Assembly (NCBI GenBank): GCA_022605405.1
Contig: JABYQQ010000021.1
Location: 434,001 to 498,000, forward strand
Reading direction: 5' to 3'
Length of the DNA: 64,000 nucleotides
Source of the DNA: Earliella scabrosa
Taxonomy: Eukaryota > Basidiomycota > Agaricomycetes > Polyporales > Polyporaceae
The notes under the pieces were generated by a model. That model was not told where the DNA came from, made no database searches, and saw only the letters and a list, made by a program, of their open reading frames with translations. Positions 59,298 to 64,000 of this stretch are shown piece by piece. The position numbers and the translations under genes are program-made. Positions within the stretch are counted from its first letter, which is position 1, and the number at the start of each line of letters is the position of its first letter.

Positions 59298-60845
59298 TCA
59301 GCGAGCTCTCTCCTTACCCAGTTAGGCAGGTATACCGTACACCGTCGACTATCATTCGGCTGATTAATGTCTGAGTACGACCCCTGTAGGGCTCCTCCTG
59401 GTCTGTGAGCTCCCTAACAACAGAATCTTGACTCTCCTCGTGATACGAGTATCATCAGCTTGCCGTAAGGTAATAGACGCTCTTGGAAATAGACAGGAAC
59501 TGAAGACATGAGAGACATGACCAGGATAAGTATCGACCTTAACAAGACCTGGAAGAGCATCCAGAGTAGCGGTCAAAATTAACTCTTGGCAAGGATTTCA
59601 AAGGGCCCTTTCTAACACTTGCCAAGGTTCTAACTGCAAGCCGGTTGAGCACCATAAGCGACGGACATCGTCTTCCGTCAGCGAGCCCAGATAGCAGACC
59701 ATACGTACAGACTGCTCGGACGGAGAGCAGTGCCCGGCGGACAGAATGCGGGAGGCTCAATTGCTTCCGAAATGAAACCAGGGGATCGGAGTGCCGGGAT
59801 TCGCTTGGCTCAAGGTCCAGGCGGCCCTCGGTAACGTCATGCGCTCAGGGACTACACATGTCGACGACGGCAGAATCTTGCAAGCAGCATAGTATTCAAA
59901 TGTACCAGGCAGATAGCTGTCTGACAAAACAACATACTGTAGACGATGTCAGGGAGAACACTTGGATGATCCAACCAGACCCAACCAGCAGGGAGCGTGG
60001 ACCGCAATGACACGAGGAACGACTACTATGAAGCCGTCTTTGAGGTCGTCGAAATTGGCGATGGTCCCCAAACGGGACGCAGCCGAGAGCTTCTCTCGGG
60101 TAACTGGGAGCCACAAACTCCGCACCGCGTCCCGTTGCCATTGCCAGCCCCCGAGGGACGTTGAGTTCTGGCTGCGCGCTCCTGCAGACCCTATCGGTAG
60201 CCGAGGGGATGCTCGGCACGCGAGAGGACGGAGAAGTTCACCCACTCAGAGTCTGGCTGGTCAGGACAACTGGGGGAGCGAATGTCATCCATAACCTCAT
60301 TGGAGAGCGCGGTATTGGTACGCGGCAAGGACTGCTTCAGTGATTTTCGGAGTTCTTTAACGCTGTAGAGCGGGGAGGGATACGTGCACTGGCCTAGTTG
60401 ATCGGCTAACGAGGAGCCCAAGTCAGCGATAGTGGAGGCAGGTCCCCTTCGGGACCCATCGGCTAACTTCGGGCTGCCCGTTTCAGGGTTGGGGCTGTAA
60501 GCGAACCTGGGGGATTTAAAGGGACCGACCTCGCTGCAATACCGTCCCTCCAACCGCCCCCTGTACTTCTTTCCTTGCGCACCGCGCCTTCCGGCGTGGA
60601 GTGTTGCTCCTTCAGACTCCACTGTATCGTTGTGTACACTGTGTAACCAAGTGAGCGTCCACAACAAGTCGGCGAGCAGTGGGGCACGTACTGACCGTTC
60701 ACCAACCAGAAACATATTGTGTACGACTTCGAAGCACCAGTCCCTTTGTCCCACGGAATTATTGCAGGTAAGGGTTCTCCTTTGTGGTCGCACGTTGGAA
60801 TCCTCGATCCTAACCACGCCTTCAGGTGTCCTCGCACCTTTTAAA
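59298..60845. other. Gene-poor spacer of 1.5 kb
   Basis: Several open frames on both strands (for example 60191-60817 minus) without domains or supported introns. Nothing I can name. Confidence 0.45.
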
Positions 60846-62381
60846 ATGAACGCGTTTCCAACCCCTCAGCGGCTCCCAAACGACGTCCTGTTGGAGATAG
60901 CAGTCGTCAGCGACCAGGCGACCAAGCTTGCCCTTAGCAGCGCATGTTACTCCCTGCGTGACATCGTCGCGCGCTACGCCCTGAAGGCGCATCCAGTCCG
61001 CCTAAGCTCGCTGGCGGAAATCGACTCTTTCGCCAGATTCGTGCGTTACACCAGCACGTCGACCTCGAAGCCGAGGATCTCCTTCCTCCACTCCCTGGAG
61101 ATCTCACTCCCAACCACCAAACTCCGTCGCGTGGCGCGCGGGTTGCAACGCATCCTGGCGCGAGCCAAGAACCTGAAACACCTCACGCTCATCCGGCTGG
61201 AGCCCGCCCTCGTGGCCGATGAGCAACACGCTCGGGTGCTCCGCGCTTTGACCCGCCCACAGTCCCTACGTTCTTTAACGATTCGGCGCGCAGGCCTCTG
61301 GACCGTCGAGCTCCTCAAAGCCATAACCTCGCCATTGGAGCGGCTTTCGATCACGGAATGCTGCACCTCCATATCTATCACGAGCGCGCTTGACGGGTTC
61401 CTCGATATGCGGGATCTGACTATCGAACGATGCGTGGTACCAAGTCGTGAGTCCGACGACGACGACGACGACGACAACGGCAACGACAGTGATCTGGAAA
61501 TCGCGGAGTTTCCCCTCGTCGACAGGCTCGTGGTCCCCGAGTCAGTCGCAGACAGCGACGCGGACTTCATGGAAGCATTTCCCAACCTGCGCTTCCTAGA
61601 CGTGGGCACCGTTGTGACCAAGTGCGAGGGGTGGTCCCCTGAGCACCGATTCATCCGCTCGACCAACATCAATAGCAAGCTGGAGCTCTTGAAGAATCCG
61701 GGGCTGGATGAAGATGGAAACATGCGAACATATTGGAAGACTCTGGAGTCCGTTCGTGGAGGCATTCTCGACCTTGCGTTGTTCGGGAATGTCTCCACCG
61801 TCCGGGAACTCGAGATCGTCGGCCAAATCTCGCAGGGCTTCAAGCTGATTCCCGCGGTGGTCGGGGATCATTCGCCGCAAATTCTGCGCCTCTCTGTGGG
61901 CGATGAGGAGGACGATGAGGAGGACGATGAGGACGTCGATGAGGCGGAGGACGAGGACACCAATGGGGAGGCCTTGCAGTCCGTGCAGAGCCTGACGGCC
62001 AGGTTTGTTGTGGCGCCAGGAACGGTAAACTATGACGGATTGGTGGTGAGTCAGACCTAACTTACTCACCTCATCCTTGCGCTCAACCTCACACAGAGCA
62101 AGGCAGCTGACCTCTTACGGGTCTTCGGGCGTACAAAGTACGCCTTTTTCGACATTGTGGGCGATATTCGTCTCGAGGTGTTAGCGGAGGAGGTAGTCAG
62201 GCGCTCCACGAGTCTTCAGTTCGTGTGCGTCCAGTGCGTAGGACGCGTCGGGTTCTTCGAGGTGGTTGCGGGAGGGGAAGGGAGGGTCCTCGGCAAACGC
62301 CTGGAGCATGCATGTGCCATTAGTCGTATGCAAAAGCATGGTCTCCTGTCGGAGGAGTACCCCCTGCATACTGAGGAGTAA
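60846..62381 (+). CDS. F-box/LRR-type protein with acidic inserts
   Basis: Exons: 60846-62045 and 62097-62381, giving 494 aa. The N-terminus (RLPNDVLLEIAVVSDQATKLALSSAC) reads as an F-box. Leucine-rich strands follow (LKHLTLIRL, LRSLTIRRAG, LERLSITECC, MRDLTIERC, LRFLDVGTV, VRELEIVGQ, LQSVQSLTARF). Two acidic stretches interrupt it: a Glu-Ser-Asp7 type run near residue 205, and a longer EEDDEEDDEDV-type run near 360. The intron is GTGAGT...ACACAG. The open frame extends upstream to 60630, but the Met at 60846 fits the F-box start. It is clearly related to the gene that begins at 63038: both share F-M-E-x-F-P-N...FLDVG and VRGG segments. Confidence 0.75.
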
Positions 62382-63037
62382 GTTATCTCGGTATTTATTC
62401 CTCGACATGAGAGCTAGCATTAGCACGGACGTATACGTACCCATCGTCATCCATCTGTACGCATACATCAGCTATCCCCTCGAACACCCTAGTGTACATC
62501 TTCACGATAGTCGATCATTCATATCCAAGTAACGTGGGTGCTGCATATGCTGTGAACGAGAGCTCGTGGTGAGTAACACTAGTTCCCTTGCAGCCAGCTC
62601 AAGGTTGGGCGGGGCAGACCGCTGGCTGTAGCGGTAGCATGACAACGGTTGGACAAGGACAAAGAAGCATGTCCGTCCAGAACTCCAGCTCTGGCTATTG
62701 TGCGTGCCGTGATGTGGTGCATCAGCACAAAGCGCCGGGTCGTCCAGCCTGCATTGATGTGGGACAGGACACGGCATTGGTTGGTCAGTTCTTTCAAAGA
62801 CGACCACAGATAGACCTCGCTTTGCCATTCCCACGAGAGCAAAGCTACCCTCAAACTTCGGTATATAGGGACTCTGCCACCTTCAACAGTTTGACTCACT
62901 TTGTCCTCTCCGAGACCACCAAACTCAACCATTCTCTATCGACCGTCATCCGGCCACACGACGTAAGTTGTTCTCCAATGTTGCGTCCATTGAAGTTCCG
63001 TCTGCATGCTGACAGTGACATCGGGGTTTTGGTCAGA
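62382..63037. other. Spacer and promoter of the last gene
   Basis: A TATA box at 62862-62867 and an inferred leader exon ending at 62962, followed by a 74-bp intron (62963-63036) whose acceptor touches the ATG of the next gene. Confidence 0.55.
62862..62867 (+). promoter_or_regulatory. TATA box of the truncated LRR-type gene
   Basis: TATATA about 100 bp before an inferred 5'-UTR donor (GTAAGT at 62963). Confidence 0.5.
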
Positions 63038-64000
63038 ATGGCGAACGTCCTGAAGAACGTGGTTAATACTTTTGGACAGGGCCCGACAATCACGAAGAGA
63101 TTACAGGGAAAAAGCAAGACGAGCACCCACCAAGAGTGGAAATCCGAAGCAGAGATCACAGGCTTCGCCCTCTTTCGCGCGCACGAGGCGCCACTTGTGG
63201 TCTCCCTCACAGTCGAGTTCTCGAGCCTGGACGATGAATGGACCCGCCCCATCGCTCGCGCCATTTCTAACCTTACAGCCCTACAGGACCTCACCCTTCG
63301 GAAGCCAGAGCCGTGGATGGAAGCACGCCCGGAGATACTCGACGCCTTCCTCGCGCTAAAGTCCATCAAGAGACTCCGTGTCACCGGTGCCGCTGCCGGC
63401 TCCATGGAGCTGGTGACCAGGACCGAATCACGCCTCGAGTACCTCCACGTTGAGAGAGGGAGGTCCAGCGAGCCTTTCTATGCCAGCATCGTCCTCCAGA
63501 AGCACCGCCACACCCTCCGGGAGCTCTATGTCACGCCTGGGTGTATGACCATCCCGGAGGACGATGACAGTGACAACGAGGAGAAGATGGACGTCGACCA
63601 AGCTTCCCGACTGGACAGGGGCATTGCGAACGAGGAGACCTTCCCCAAGGATGGCGTGATGTCGCAAGTTACCCATCTCTATATCCCTGGCTGTTCGCTC
63701 GCGGAGCTCTCGGGCTTCATGGAAGGCTTTCCGAATGTGAAGTTCCTGGACGTTGGCGCCGTAATGAAGCGATTTGACGAAGAGCTCGAGATCTGGAGGA
63801 TCGACAACAAGATTGCCACCAGGTGTCTCGCGGCGAACACCGAAAGGGTCAAGAACCCGTCTCGGCGGCCGTGGAGGAACTTGAATGTCGTCCGCGGCGG
63901 GCTTATTGAGCTCTACACGATGGGGAATACCTGCAGCGTTGATATCCTCGAGGTGCTTGGTCCAATAGGCGAGTATGCGGAGCTCCTGGCCCACGTCATT
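63038..64000 (+). CDS. LRR-type protein, paralogue of the preceding gene, cut by the window end
   Basis: The frame is open for 321 codons, from the ATG at 63038 to the window end. Leucine-rich strands are visible (LVVSLTVEFSSL, LQDLTLRKPE, IKRLRVTGAA, LEYLHVERG, LRELYVTPG, VTHLYIPGC, VKFLDVGAV, LIELYTMGN). An acidic loop (EDDDSDNEEKMDVD) lies at the place where the neighbour has its Asp run. Shared landmarks with the gene at 60846 (FMEGFPN...FLDVG, NVVRGG) show that it is a tandem paralogue, but its N-terminus lacks a recognisable F-box. The ATG sits one base after a splice acceptor of a probable 5'-UTR intron. The C-terminus is missing. Confidence 0.7.
   Translation, partial: MANVLKNVVNTFGQGPTITKRLQGKSKTSTHQEWKSEAEITGFALFRAHEAPLVVSLTVEFSSLDDEWTRPIARAISNLTALQDLTLRKPEPWMEARPEILDAFLALKSIKRLRVTGAAAGSMELVTRTESRLEYLHVERGRSSEPFYASIVLQKHRHTLRELYVTPGCMTIPEDDDSDNEEKMDVDQASRLDRGIANEETFPKDGVMSQVTHLYIPGCSLAELSGFMEGFPNVKFLDVGAVMKRFDEELEIWRIDNKIATRCLAANTERVKNPSRRPWRNLNVVRGGLIELYTMGNTCSVDILEVLGPIGEYAELLAHVI

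Noticed and set aside
60191..60817. 208-codon open frame on the minus strand
   Set aside because: Composition unlike the real genes here, no domain, and it overlaps another equally poor frame.

Overview
The window reads as nuclear DNA of a filamentous basidiomycete, most likely an agaricomycete. Genes are GC-rich and split by many short (about 48-75 bp) GT-AG introns with CTNAC-like branch sites. Both strands are used, and the families present (Rpt6, Mrs2, phosphoglucomutase, SDE3/MOV10-like helicases, mpaB-type oxygenase, F-box and leucine-rich proteins) fit that group. The order Polyporales is only a guess. I spliced the genes by eye; most models close exactly in frame.

Left part (1-9000): four tandem, same-strand short-chain dehydrogenase/reductase genes (336-343 aa) with identical four-exon structure. 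Copies 2 and 3 lie in a visible tandem duplication of about 2.05 kb. A doubtful 51-aa gene sits between copies 3 and 4. From 9 to 14.8 kb there is a DUF1275-type membrane protein gene, a long gene-poor stretch and a 319-bp MITE with about 50-bp terminal inverted repeats.

Centre-left (14.8-30.3 kb): an F-box protein gene, then three tandem minus-strand SF1 RNA helicases of the SDE3/MOV10 type (993, 953 and 951 aa). Each has ten exons, most of matching length, and an N-terminal CCCH plus C2H2 zinc-finger module. A four-span membrane protein gene follows.

Centre-right (30.8-50.2 kb): a dispersed family of single-pass membrane proteins with a cysteine-bounded ectodomain and shared cytoplasmic tail motifs: three open genes plus one frameshifted chimeric copy. 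Between them are housekeeping genes for the mitochondrial Mg2+ channel Mrs2 and the 26S proteasome ATPase Rpt6, plus a 199-aa orphan and an F-box/LRR-like gene.

Right part (50.5-64 kb): a mitochondrial TPR protein, tRNA-Val(UAC), an mpaB/rubber-oxygenase-type gene, a 180-aa orphan, phosphoglucomutase, a PNKP-like P-loop kinase, and two neighbouring related F-box/LRR-type genes, the second cut by the window end. No operon logic applies. What stands out is local expansion: SDR x4, helicase x3, membrane receptor-like x4, LRR x2, set among single-copy housekeeping genes.
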